Positions 48,971 to 61,900 of a stretch of 64,000 nt of DNA are shown piece by piece. The notes under the pieces are model-generated. The model was not told the origin of the DNA and ran no database searches. It was given only the letters and a program-made list of their open reading frames with translations. The stretch's first letter is position 1, and the number at the start of each line of letters is the position of its first letter. Source of the DNA: Branchiostoma lanceolatum (Eukaryota; Chordata; Leptocardii; Amphioxiformes; Branchiostomatidae); the NCBI RefSeq assembly GCF_035083965.1, contig NC_089724.1, positions 22,162,474 to 22,226,473 on the forward strand, in the 5' to 3' direction. The position numbers and the translations under genes are program-made.

Positions 48971-51400
48971 GGAAATCCCGACAAGTGTTGTTTCGCTGGA
49001 GAAGAACAAACCTGGACTTCTAGCTTGTATTTCTTCAGAACTTGAACGAAACGACGATAAAGATATGTATTTGCAGTTCTTTTATGAAACATTAGCCGAC
49101 CTATGAGATGGCCAAAGCGTTGAGACTGGTGTTTGAAGAAGGATTAAAGCATGCTTACTCAAGACTTAAGAAGTCAGCATCTTCATCTCAAGCCTAATAC
49201 TTAAATTAATTGTACTGGACGCACCGAAAAATTACATACTACCTTTGAATAGATAAAGCTTCTTTCTGTATCATGGTATATTTTTTTGTGAATGAATGCA
49301 TGAAGTGATAAAGATATTTCGCGCAAAGCCCCAAATTGCAGTGAATGGTTAATGACGATCCTCAGCCTACGGGCATACCTAATGGACTATTCTACCACGT
49401 GCCACTGCCATGTCACTGTCCGAGACCGGAAAAATCTTGACTACAAACACAGACACAGAACGATCAATGCAGGCATGATACAGTGAAACTGTACTAAGAT
49501 TGGATGAAATAAGTGACGTTATTCCCTTGTAGTTGTATTCAGACACTGGATAGTTGATAAAGACACAATAGACGTGTGTTTATACTGTACAGACATCAAC
49601 CACATCAATGTCAGAACTGATGATACCAAAAGCTGTTGACATGACAAGTCTGTTTCTTGTTCTTCTGGAGCGTAAATTATGTAAAATGACTGGGTCAACA
49701 GAGGGATGACAAACGGCTATTGGATTGAAAGGAAACTGAGCTAGTTAATCCACTCAAACTTACAATCCACTCAAATCTCCTGACGGTGACCTTAAGAACA
49801 ATAAGACACCCTCTACAGCTACGGTGTTAACGGATTCTCCCTAACTCTGTGTATGACACTCCTGCCACTAGTTATACTCCTATTAACTTACTAACCTGAC
49901 CGTCTGAAGTTAGGCAGGTCCGCTACCCCGTCAGTAGGACACTGCCCAAGGTGCTGAAATGCTTGATGTGGCATATGAAGAACAAAGCCACAATAGACTA
50001 TATTTTGTACTGTAAGGCATCTAGGAAGAAAAGGTCCTTGTCACAGCGAACGCTTAAATTAAGTGCTGGCTAATGTCCGTAAATGTCCTTGTGGCGTATT
50101 ACATCATTGACAAGTATGTAAATCATTGATGGTGATATAAGTAGCTGTTTGTGTTTGTCTGAGTATGTGCGTGTGTGGTGCCAGGTCTACACGTCCGTAC
50201 ATTACACGCTCTGCGTACTTCATATCATTCTATCTACCAGGTAGTAATGAGGTCATTAACACCATGTACGAACTTTCAGGGAAAGAATAATCGCGACCGC
50301 ACAAATACGCCGCACAGTGTATTGTAGAGTTAGGCATCTGTGTCACACATGTACGCGTCATGATTCAGTAATGAGCCATACATGGAGATAACGCGGTAAT
50401 GGTTCTATTTGTCTATTCTGTGTATTGAAGTGCAGGATATCTCAACAAGCAGGTATGGTGAGTAATTCGCTAAACGTTCTCAGCTGTTCATTAACAATGA
50501 TCTGGTAATTAATGCCCTGGGCATTTTTACAGATAATGCAACGTTTATTGGTACATCGTATAAGACGTTGTAATGTTAGGCAAGTTCTTTGTAATAGCTG
50601 CTGATGAAAAATAAAAATGTGACAAAGTAATGTAAACTCATCGCGCCCTGTAGCATATAGCATCAACAATGTATAGCTATATCAGATATCTTGATTTAGC
50701 TTATCATAAGGAAACGATGTGTTGATTGTGGAAAGTTTCCACTGAATTGGGCGCTTGTCTCCTGTGACCTCTAACGCCACACTGATATTTACGATCTGAC
50801 AAGGCGAAGTAAGTATTATATTTAATAAGGAATCTTTTTTTCTGGTTTTGGCATCTAGACGGCAGTAGTACTGTTTATGGTAACTGACTATTAAATATAT
50901 CGTTCTGATAGTACCATAGTCTTGATCCTATTGGAAATTAATTAGTCATGAAAGGATCGGAATAAGTTTGCTTTTTCTTTTTTCTGCACAGTCAGGAATA
51001 TTGTAGTGTTAGGCATCTATACCGTGGATTTGCCGCTTAATGGTTTGTAAGTCCTCGTTTTGTCACTGCCAATGATGGGATTGTTGTTTAAAAAAATCGT
51101 GACTAACACAAATGTATATTATGATACAATGCAAATAAGTATAGTTACAAAGAAGAAAACTTCGACACGCGCCGTCACTGTCTGTTTTATGACGTAATTC
51201 ATACGTCTACTGGTACTTAAATCCTAACCCCGTTACTTAAAACGTTCTGATCGAAAAAGATTAGGGTAGGTTTTCATTTATACCGAAACAACAATTGTTG
51301 TAGTGTTCGGCATGTCGACCACGGCGTTAGTGTTTCTGATGTCGTAATTTATTGTTCTGCTAGCGAAGTGACTGATAGCACCAATAACAACCGAACCAGT
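48971..51400. other. no gene seen
   Basis: Ordinary AT-rich intergenic sequence. No repeat or frame stands out. Confidence 0.45.
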
Positions 51401-51419
51401 TCCCCGTCCCCGCGTTACT

Positions 51420-51860
51420 CCACTTAACAAATTGTCGCTTGAAATTACAAGCCGTCTCAGGAGAAACTTTCCGTCATCAATTTTTATCTTTCCAGGGAGC
51501 GTCCCCTGCGCGCGAGCAGACAGCCGGGCTCCACATGCTGACGAACGTATTTGTCAAATGAAAGACGGCTTTCATATCGATAGTCGGAGAAACAACATGT
51601 TAATAGCTGTCTTGTGACAAAAGCTATCAGCTGGGGAAGTTTAACGAGGCTGTGTGAAAGAGAGGCGGCGGGAGCGGGCTGGGAGAGAATTCATGACTCC
51701 GCCGGTATGCCTATTACCACAGGACGGTAATTCTTACGGCAGTTTCACCAAGCCTGCGGAGATTTCTACGATCGTTTCACCGTTTTACGCGCCCATTGAT
51801 GGCAGAGACAGACTGTGTAATACTGCACTAACGAGTACACAGGGAATATAAGGAGACAAA
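51420..51860. promoter_or_regulatory. GC-rich island with TGACA, ATCGAT and E-box sites
   Basis: Contains CATATCGATAG, TTGTCAAATGAAAG, TGACAAAAGCTATCAGCTG and GCCTATTACCAC. No frame here looks coding. Possible conserved regulatory element. Confidence 0.22.
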
Positions 51861-52003
51861 CCAAACATGAACGGGGTTATTGACACCTAGACTCATGCCT
51901 ATTAAAGACCTTCTGTTTGTCTGACAAAATGATTTTCTTCAGCGCCTTGTGTGTTTATTATTTTTCTTATTATAGTGTTGGCTTTACTTTCCAAAACAGA
52001 ATT

Positions 52004-53050
52004 AACTTTGAATGATAAAGAACGATCTATTTGTTGTTTCACACTCTGTTCTTGCATTTCGTGAGATTTCGCGTATACGTAGTTCCTTATTACTTAAGAC
52101 AAATCGATTCTGATATTTTGAAGTCAAAGGTAAACAGCAACTGTTGTTTATAATAAGAACTTCAGTTCAGTTCCCTGAAGTACCTACAACTCTGCTGAAT
52201 CCTTAAACTTTAAAGTAGCAGTTGTTGGTAAAGATGTAATTCCATGCATAAAGATACATCACAGACCTGTACTGTTGTTGTTCTTCTCTAGTTGTAAGCA
52301 CTGTTCCTAAAAGATATTAGGATGCATTTGCCATTGACGAGATTGTCCCTATCACATGATAATTTATCAATGTACGTACTTTTTGTAACAGAAATAGCAC
52401 AAATTCGACTCCCTCATTCTTATTCACACATTGACACATCTCTTCACTGCTAAGACAGCGAAGTAATCGCATAGTCTGTTTCATTTGGCCTCCGCCCTCC
52501 GCGGCGAGATGATCTTTCCTGTGAGCCTGCCTGGCACCAGCCTTCCTGATGGGTCCTGACAATCCCATTTATTTCTCCCACAATTATATTCATGCCACCA
52601 ATTATTGCTGGGAGATCTGGGCTGGCGATACGGCGCGTGGCGGCCACACGTATCGATTCTTGATCCGGAGTCACTCGGGACGTCCTGACCGCAGCCTGTC
52701 GGTGAACCTTGCGGGGTCGGGCGCATATGGGCACCGACAATTTATTTCAGCCTTCCGCTCTTTATCAAGGAAAGTCGCCGGTCAGAGTTCAGTCAAAGTT
52801 TATCAGATAAGACTCCAGACGTACGAAATGTGACTGTAACAGGCTCCCTTCGGCAACGTTAAACAACAAAAGTTTCAAAAGTAAAAAAGTAACTTTGAAT
52901 GATAAAGAACGATCTATCTGTTGTTTCACACTTTGTTCTTGCATTTCGTGAAATTTCGCGTAGTTCCTAATTACTTAAGACAAATCGATACAGACGTACG
53001 AAATGTGACTGTAACAGGCTCCCTTCGGCAACGTTAAACAACAAAAGTTT
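52004..53050. repeat. nested pair of direct duplications
   Basis: Block A (AACTTTGAATGATAAAGAAC to AAATCGAT) occurs at 52004-52108 and 52891-52989. Block B (CAGACGTACGAAATGTGACT to AAAAGTTT) occurs at 52816-52875 and 52991-53050 with no differences seen. The order A1...B1-A2-B2 shows a recent local copy of a segment. Between A1 and B1 lies a GC-rich island (about 52540-52800) with CACAATTATATTCATG and CCACCAATTATTGC homeodomain-type sites. Confidence 0.9.
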
Positions 53051-54461
53051 TAGTTTAACAACTTTAGTATGACTTTGTTGATGACTCAATTTTACCCTAC
53101 TTATTTAAGGGGAGAGACAATTTCTATTCGTTTGCATCGTAAGTGAATATTGATTAGTCAATGTCATATCCTGAAGGTCTTCAATATATCGTCTTTATCT
53201 ATGATGATGCAAAAAAGACTGCAGACGAATACAGTTCCAAAGGCATCAGGCTATGTCAGTAGCCGTCTCCTAGCCTATTTTAGAAAGGAGACAAATTGTC
53301 CTCGTTGTTTCGTGCAGGACATAACAAATAACCCGCGGGAGTGGCATCGTGCTGAGACTGTCATGTATGAAACATCGCTTCGGCAAGAGGCGGGTATTGT
53401 GAGTTGTTAAAGTTGCGATATCACGTAAGTGGATTAAACTCACGCAGACACTAAAACAAAAACGGCGACACTTCAGAACTTGGAGGGAGCCCGTCTGGCT
53501 CCAGAGTTCGCATCAACAGCTCCGTGGAGTCATTTATCAGAGGAGTCCGCCTAAAGTCCGCGGAGATGTAGACAGGTGATGGAGACGGACATCCCGGACA
53601 GTCAGATGTCTGAGAACTCCAGCCTGTCTCCAAACAGTTTCATCCGGAAACATTTACATAAGGAATCAGTCATTCTCTGTGCACGGTCAAACGGGCTATT
53701 AGTTATCTCAAGCTCGGTAACAATCCTGTGCATTTGCCTCCTTTGTTTTCATAACAGGCCTGAAATGTCTGGCATTGTCGCAGACGTACGTACAGACACA
53801 GCGTACTTTAAACGTAAATACTTAGATATCGTCTCCGCTTGTTCCTGCACACCATATAAGCCGTAATTTATCTTTTTTTCGCGTAGTGTATTTTTTTATG
53901 TAGACAGACTGGAGGGTGTCTACTTAAAAGTTGGAAAGTTTTAACAAATTGTTAATGGCACATTAACCATGACGCTTTTGCTGCCAATGAGATATTATAT
54001 AAAGTCTGCTTGAAAAAGTTCACCGAAGGCATCCAGAGATACATGTGCGTGATATCATACAGTAAATACCATGATTTATGATTTCCAGGGAACTTGTGTA
54101 ATCGTATAGATTTCTAATTTCATCCCTCCTCTTTAGCAATGAACATTATACACGGCGCTTCCGCTTTGGCACCACTGCTTGTTTTTCAGTATGAAGAATG
54201 ATTAACATTCGTCTGCGAATGATAAATACAGATACATATAAAGACAATGACATTACTTGCGTTGTCCCAATATCTTATACGTTCTTATGTTTATCTCATA
54301 CATAAGCAGCTATCACTGAGAGTAATTGCTAAGGATTACGACCACTGTACTACTTTGTTTTAAACCCACGGACAAAGAATTCCCTTTCCCGATTGCTGAA
54401 GTCAGCTTCCATTAAGCACCCATTCGGTGTCCTCTCATAGAAGCTCTTAAGCTAGATAGAA
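53051..54461. other. no gene seen
   Basis: No supported exon. The short plus frames at 53150-53410 and 53576-53866 lack recognisable domains. Confidence 0.4.
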
Positions 54462-54675
54462 TTGATTAAAAAATCCAGTCTCTATCAGACTCTATAGGTT
54501 GCTGGAAAAACAGTAGAAATTGTCCAAAAAGAGTTAACCATTCATAGGAGTACACTTTAAACTATACCCCTGGGGTTATGTACCTCTTCTGGTATATCAT
54601 TCAGTCTATTCGGCCAGTTTCTACTACTTTCCCAGCAACCTACGGAGTCTGGTAGAGACTACTAGCTTAAATCAA
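54462..54675. mobile_element. fold-back element with about 60-bp inverted arms
   Basis: The left arm (TTGATTAAAAAATCCAGTCT...CAGACTCTATAGGTTGCTGG, 54462-54522) pairs with the right arm (CCAGCAACCTACGGAGTCTG...TTAAATCAA, 54617-54675) with a few mismatches. No open frame inside. A non-autonomous transposon. Confidence 0.8.
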
Positions 54676-54899
54676 CTCCTCGGGGCTCCATCAAGCTATC
54701 AATAAGAGTTACAGCAAGGAGGTTAAACCTCCTTGGTTACAGCAAGCTATTGTGAACGATTAACAGGTAGTTTCAAACAGAACTTGTCATATAACATAGC
54801 ATACACTAGATCCCTCCATTCTCCTTAGTAGTTTCTTACCACTCCAACAACCTCATGATGCACTCAGCTGACTTCGCAAACTTCCACACAACTCTTGAG

Positions 54900-55250
54900 C
54901 TCTCCTCTGTCCCATTAGCAACTATTACAGCGAGTTATTACTGGGGATTACGTACTAATGCCAAAAGCCACTTGCGGGGTGATCTGTGGTCAGCCCCAAT
55001 CCCGGCGCGTCCCGGGGGACAGGATCTCTCCGTACCGTGGAGCCGGCTGTGGTAGACGGTATTTGTGGAGTCTGTTCTGTAATGAGGGGAGGGAATTGTC
55101 GATATTCCTGGTGCCGCGGCTTCCCCGGGGCCCGGGACGTGTCTGTAACGCGCCGCTCCTATTGGCCAGTCGGTCCGGACAGAGACAACTTAGTGAGTTC
55201 GGGGAAGGAGGGTCGAGCTAGATAAACAGGTGTATTTGTTCTAACGGCAC
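54900..55250. promoter_or_regulatory. GC-rich island with GGGATTA, CCAAT and TAAACA sites
   Basis: Contains CTGGGGATTACG (Otx/Gsc type), TCCTATTGGCCAG (inverted CCAAT) and GATAAACAGGTG (Fox type), with dense CpG around 55120-55170. It could be a promoter or enhancer, but no transcript start or downstream exon is evident. Confidence 0.25.
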
Positions 55251-56574
55251 AGATCACTCGCGTAAAAGGCCCGAGGCTCAAGACGCTTCTATGTCTGTAT
55301 TACTCTTCGATCAACTCGGACTAGTTTGATTAAAACAGATAAGTTTCCCGGTAGGCGGAGTCGATCGTAAAACCCCTTCCAGACAACTGTGTTGTAGAGA
55401 GAACGAAGATCCAGACGTGTGGGAGCTTTGATTTGGTTGAACAGACTACACTAGGCTCTGTAGGACTTAAAGCCAAAGCTACAGAGCTATGTCTGAACTC
55501 TTAGATGGACGTTTTGTTATGTATCCGGCTCTACTATGGATGGGGGGTTTTAGACCAAAAATGTAAGCTACCTTTTGCTTCAGCACTTTCAAAACTTTGA
55601 CTTACTTGATAGAAAAATAAAAACCACTTCAGCTTTGTACTGTCAAGCCTTCATTGAAAAATCAATTATCATTAGAAGCAATATTGCTAAGGCTGCGTCT
55701 GACTCTGAGTCCATTGCCTCTTCGCTGCACACGTTTCTTGGGACTGGACTCTCACAAATGCTCACGAGTGTATCAAAAATTTGGATATAACGCCGAATTC
55801 GTTTTTTTTTCTTTGACTTTGGGTAGGACATTTTGTCGACACAGACACATATAGCTTTATTGCACAACAATTGTATAAGGTACAAAGTATGGCTAATCTA
55901 CTGGCACTTAACACATAACGTTACCACCTGGCATGTGTTGTTAGAGACACTGCATGCCGATTCTTACTGCAGTGTACCACACCTGGCGGAGGTCAGGGGT
56001 TAATCACCTCTGACACGTATGGAAATCTATGCTCTATCCCTGTCTTTGATCCCAGGACTCCCGTTTTTACCTGGTCATGACTGCGTCTCTACACGCCAGA
56101 CGACTCTGTATCAGTAACCTGACCTGCCTTCGCTCGGATCAATGCCAATCTGGGCCACTCAGGCTCCGTTTCAAGGGCGACACCGGCACGCGCGGTGACT
56201 ATGACCTGATTTCTTGTAAAAGAAGAAAGAAGTATCGTTCCCTTCGAAGCAATGCATACTTGAATACAGATAACTAGTGGGCGAGATGGAAATAGCTACT
56301 CAGATAAGAGGTAAAGTTATCGTTCCCTAATGTCACGAGACTTACATCACCCTGTAAAAGTTGAGGTACTGTTCCTTCCTTGATTTAAAAAACAGAGTTA
56401 ATACTAGACTGGCCGTCATTTGCTTTAAGAGCAAATTCAGGATGTTTCGCCCATACTCCTCATGCAAGAAGTGGGCTGTTCCAAAATAACTCCTGGGCAA
56501 ATCCAAGTTTCTGCATAATTTTTGGCCAGGTGCATTCACCTTTCCTAATGGTATCTACATCTTAAAGAGGACAC
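55251..56574. other. no gene seen
   Basis: No exon supported. A shorter GC-rich patch lies at 56060-56230. Confidence 0.4.
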
Positions 56575-57110
56575 CCGCAGCTGTCACGGTAAGGGAAATA
56601 CAAGTTTATGCATGAATTATGCAAATGAGGTCCTCATTAGCATAATTCATGGCCAGGTGTGATCACTTTTGCTAACGGTACATACATGTCAAATCTGACA
56701 TCTGCAGCTTTTCCGGTAAAGGAATTACAAGTTTACGCATAAATCATGCAAATGAGGTCCTCATTAGCATAATTTATGGCCAGGTGTGTTCGCCTTTCCT
56801 AAAGGTACCTACATCTCAAAGATGACATCCGCAGCTTTTACGGTAAGGGACATACAACTTCATGCATTGATTATGCAAATTAGGTCCTCATTAGCATAAT
56901 TTATGGTCTGGTGTGTTCGCCTTTCCTAAAGGTACCTACATCTCAAAGATGACATCCGCAGCATTTACGGTAAGGGACATACAACTTTATGCATACATTA
57001 TGCGAATTAGGTCCTCATTAGCATAAGTAATTGTATGGTATAGTCACCTTTCCTATAGGTACCTACATCTCAAATATAACATCCGTACCATGTAACATAA
57101 GGTACATATA
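56575..57110. repeat. 127-bp tandem repeat, about four units
   Basis: ATGCAAAT(G/T)AGGTCCTCATTA recurs at exact 127-base steps (the GAGG/TAGG position falls at 56627, 56754, 56881 and 57008). Units also share CATCCGCAGCTTTTACGG and CCTTTCCTAAAGGTACCTAC. The near-palindrome AATGAGGTCCTCATT marks each unit. Confidence 0.92.
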
Positions 57111-57119
57111 ACTTTCTGT

Positions 57120-57628
57120 AATACCATTACTAGGGGTACCCCCTGGCATCTGCTTGGTTTTAAGTCCCAGACATGGGAGGGCTTATGTTACAGTATGACC
57201 TACTTCTTGCTGGCCCCGACAGAAAATAACCAAAAATTGCATCAAAAAATTGCAAAATAAATCATTTTGAAGTAGTGTATGCCAAACAAAATAATAGGAT
57301 CCTTTGGGTAAATATCCAATGCACAACTGAACCAAATTTCAGGTCCTCAGGTTTCAACACCACGGCACTGGAGGCCATCATGTGCGACTTTTGTCTGAAA
57401 ATGACCAAAAAACCTCCATAAAATCATTTTAAAAACTTATATCAAAAAAATTTAAAAAGGGTCTAGGGGTATACACATACTCTACCTGCATACCAAATTT
57501 CAGCTAATTTGATCGACGGACGACCGAGAAGAAGCGATTTGAAGATTTGACAGGAGAAGAAGAAGGAGAAGGAGAAGAAGGAGAAGAAGAAACCTTACAA
57601 AAACAATATGTTTCGTTGGCGAAACATA
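57120..57628. repeat. interspersed repeat ending in purine tract and hairpin
   Basis: Follows directly on the 127-bp array. It ends in a GAAGAAGGAGAAGG purine tract (57550-57592) and a perfect hairpin at 57607-57628 (TATGTTTCG, loop TTGG, CGAAACATA). A terminal hairpin after a simple repeat suggests a transposon end. Confidence 0.55.
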
Positions 57629-58639
57629 ATAACATTAACTTTATTCTTGTTGGTTCCTGAATTTTTGAAAATCTTGTTTAGGGTGACCATGTTCCTTTGC
57701 GTACTCGTGTTTGAACTCTCGTCAGGATGCCGGCCAAGAAACTGAGATAATGTGGCCTTAAAATCTGTGAAAGTCTGAAGATATGACCTTCGCAATAAAT
57801 GTAAGGTTACAAGTTAGGACTGTTCCATTGTAAAACCTCAGAAGGGGTGATAGGGTGATTTTTAGTGATGAAGGTGTTGTGTTGATCAACCTTTATCGGA
57901 TGTGAATACTGATCATACAATAAGAAACCTTTGCTCAGCTTTAATGATGTGGCTACTTTGTCATGTCTGAGAAGTGAACATTGAACAATAACACATCACA
58001 TAGAAGATTGGCTGATCAATGTAGGAAGTTGTATAATTTAAGAATGAGTCATTAAGAGTAAGCCGCGATGTCTAGATTTACCAATATCTAAGCAAGCTGG
58101 AGTAATTCAATCAACCTGATCGGAAATGAAATTTGTTTCCCGCAATGATTAAAATTATTCGAAGTAACTATTTTCATTGCTATTACCTTGGACTTGGCAG
58201 CCAGGTTTCCTGGAACAAACGTCAACTCAACTTATAGGAAACTTTTTTAATATTTACAAAACTTCAATGTGGCCTCATTTCATAGTTTTCATGTTATAAA
58301 TCACAACGCCATATTGAGTATCTGTCTATTTCATACTTTTCCTTGTTCTAGATATAAACTTTACTTATTGTTCCATATTAACAGCACACTTGAAAGTAGT
58401 ACAAGTGCTTTGTTCTTATGGAATAATAATGCTTCAGTACCTGCATGCGATACGTTTCTTGCGATTACTGCTATTTCACGCCAATTGACTTCATGCGCAG
58501 GAAACTAATTTTCTCTCCGCGAATGAGTGAAACTTTACTTTACCACACAGCAGAAACTGATCTCCCAGACAATCTTTACTTAGCTATCAGTATTTACGAG
58601 GTAGGAATATTATAAAACCGCAACGTTGCTTCCAACATG

Positions 58640-58930
58640 AGACCGCTGTAATATGAAGATAAAGCCGCGATGTCTGGGGACTGGTGCTCGCCGTCTCCCT
58701 GGCACCTTTCTGCGGTGTGGAGTCTCCCAGAGGAGACGCGGTGATGTGGCGGGGAGACAGCCGAGCTAGCAAAGGCTTTAGCGGGCTATCGGGTGGTAAC
58801 GAGCGGCAGAGTGATCATCACTCATTGAGACAGTCGGTGTCACGGAAGTTTAACTGTCTGCGGCTTTGGTCATCGCTCTGGCTCTCGACTGCGAGGGGAG
58901 CCAGACAAACTTTAGCCGCCAGCTAGCCTG
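58640..58930. promoter_or_regulatory. GC-rich noncoding island
   Basis: GC-rich, no coding frame, with clear borders to AT-rich flanks. Contains GTGATCATCACTCATTGAGA and GCTAGCAAAGGCTTTAGCGG. Possibly a conserved noncoding element; no known motif decides it. Confidence 0.2.
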
Positions 58931-61900
58931 AAATATTACTTCGTCCAAATTCATCAAACAAATCTCCCCAGAAATCGCCTAACGTCTGCGGGACGTAGTC
59001 CAAATCCAGACAGTCAAAATGGACTTGAGTAAAGTATGACAAATTCGTTCTTCGGCTTTACTGTGAAGTATTGTTTGGATACCGCCTTTAGAAGGTATTT
59101 CCCTGTGACTTATTGTGAATAACCGTTCAAAAGAGGATAACACAGTGGTAAATTTTAAGGCAAAATGATAGGTGCGGCTATCCATAATCAAAGTTTATGT
59201 CCCGTCAACTTAGTTAATTGGAAACGTGTCATATCTAATGGACTACTATTGAAACTGACGCTTAGATCTACCGGGAAATGGACTGGATTTTCAAACTATA
59301 AACAGAAGCACACAAAAAGGTTTAAAACAACTTGGACAAAAAGGCATTTTATAATCTAGCTATTTTCTCTTTCCCAAACTTCTGACCCCAGTGCAGAAAG
59401 CATAAATAGTAGTGACTGTAAAGTTAACTTGACAAACTCAAAAGTTCACCATAGTTTTGGACTTTTCTCTATTAACATTGCGCTGACGCCAAGGTTCCAG
59501 CGTTATAATTTACGAGTATGTCTACTGGGCAACTAATGAACTGCGCCTAATCAATACGTAAAGAGACACGACTTGTAAGACAAACCCGTCTGTCTGGGCG
59601 TCTGTTGTCTTACCAGCTTTCATCCACGTGAAGGTGCACAAAGAAAGTTGAAGGCTGCTCAATGTCAGGCGCCCCAAGAGGGAGCTGGAGTCCCCGGGGA
59701 CTGGAGCGACTTTACCGCTCACGCATGGGCCCAGGCGTAATGAAGCAAGTAAAGATCGATAACAGGAGAGACAAGGACTCTGCAAGCTTCCGTCTGATAC
59801 CTCTTGTCTTGCATGGTCGGACTTGACGATGGAAGGCTGTAGTTCCAGACTGAACTGCTAGAGGCATTGTAGCACTGTGGTCAAAGTGGCATGTTACTGT
59901 TAAGAGGAACACAAATCTAGACCCAGCGACTGTGGTGATGTATATTATTACTACATTAACTACATCGCTGAATGAGGCGTCTGCCTGTTAGTTTTAGTGC
60001 TTGGTCATTCATAAAGCTTGGTCAGCATTGTTTTTACAACACAAATGTATATGACATGTGTTGCTGCAAAATGTATACAGCAAATTTTGTTTCACAAAGT
60101 CCTCTGATGATGAGCTGAGTGGATACAACATCTCTGGAATTCATTTGCATAAGGTTATCAGGAGGAAACCACTTTGTATCGGCCAAGGTTGCATGGGTGT
60201 AAGTAAAGGAAGTGAAACAGGCCCAAGGCAAGACTTACCCTGTCAGGCTGAAAATATCAAGGTCACCACTAGCCTTTCAGCACCGAGGAGAGGTACCGTT
60301 GGCAACAGTTCTAGTGAAACCGAACTTGTTAGTGCGAATCGTACACTCATAATTTACAGCTTTGTAACTCCTTTATGCGTAACTTTTCATTGTATTTTTC
60401 AAAGACAGCTACATTGATTTGACTGTGGCGATTTATTGCTATTGACTAGGAGGACCACCGACTATTCCATTGGGCATACAGTATCTCCCGCATCTTTCAC
60501 CCGTGCCCAAATATAACTGGGGAGGTAATTATAGTACGGCACGCGGAAAGAAGACGTTGCATAGCTTCCACCCGTTTAAACCTTATTCAGTGGTAAGGTT
60601 CATCGCCACATTGACAAAAGGACAACATGTGGGTTTCTCGCAAATCTACGTTGCTATGCCCAACAATTTTTCATTTGCTTTATGCTACGAAATGTATACT
60701 TTGCTATATTTTTGTAGAAATATATAACGACGATAATTAGTAGAAATGTTTATCGTCGCATTTGACCTAACATCAGGCTTGTGGAGCGTGTTTCACGCCT
60801 AGACATCTTTCAATCCACATTCTCGTCGTGTATAATGCTTGCACTATATAGTGCTGAATAGAAAGAAGAAAGCGTCCGTTGTTCAATTCCTTATACATGC
60901 TTCCAACTGAGCCACAGAAACATCACTTTTGACACCATGGAACGTCTTCCTTTACAAAATCCTGTCTTCTCCGTGTACAAGCTGAATCAGTCAGCTATCG
61001 ACCCTATCAAGCACCTTTGTTGGAGTCCAACTCCTTCCTAGGCAAAGTAAGTCTGAGCAGCCTTTCATTGAAAACTTTGCACCGATTCCTTTGTAAGCAC
61101 GGGCCCGACGTTAACTTGTGCCGCACATGCAGCCCTTTGCACGGCATTAAAGTTGACACGTGAATCTCCACAGCTTGCCACAAGTTTTGCTTGGGTTCAA
61201 ATCCTCCCCATGTAACCGTCGCATCCACTCTACATCGGCCCCTGATAGCAACTTTTTCTGACAGCTTTCCATTCGTCTTGCACGGAGAAACTGTGGAGGC
61301 TCCAAACAGTCTGAAGCGGCTCCGGATTCCATTTGTTTTCCTGACAGCCACATTAACACTATCAATTACATGCACTGATCAAATTTACGATATCATAGCA
61401 GCACTCTGTCGGTGGGATGGTAGCCAGCTAAAGCCCGATTGTCCTGCGGTTCCCATCAGTTATTCTACAAGTATAAAGCGAGGATAAACGCGGATCAGTG
61501 CAGGAATGATCTTATCAAACTTTCCTGAGAACCACCCGCAGGCATTACCATTCTTCTTCCTGGCTGCATGCAAGTACCGAATGAACTTTCTGTAATATCT
61601 TAGCTTAAGGTGATGGAAATAAATAAAATATCACTTATATGTACATTCAAGTGTTGGTATGCAAGTCAAGGTAAGTCAGAGTAGTGTCAGCTTTGGCAGA
61701 CAATACACATGACCATGACATCTGTCTCAAACTACAGCACCGGCAGTGTCAGTGGGGTGGAAGTTGGGTATCTTTTATTTCCATACATTTCACAAACTGC
61801 TTTCCTGTTCCATGGTGAATGCGGCCTATGTACACCAAACTAATTACCTGTAACGGCAGATAAGGACCAACCATCCCAAAGTAGAGATAGTAAAAAGCTG

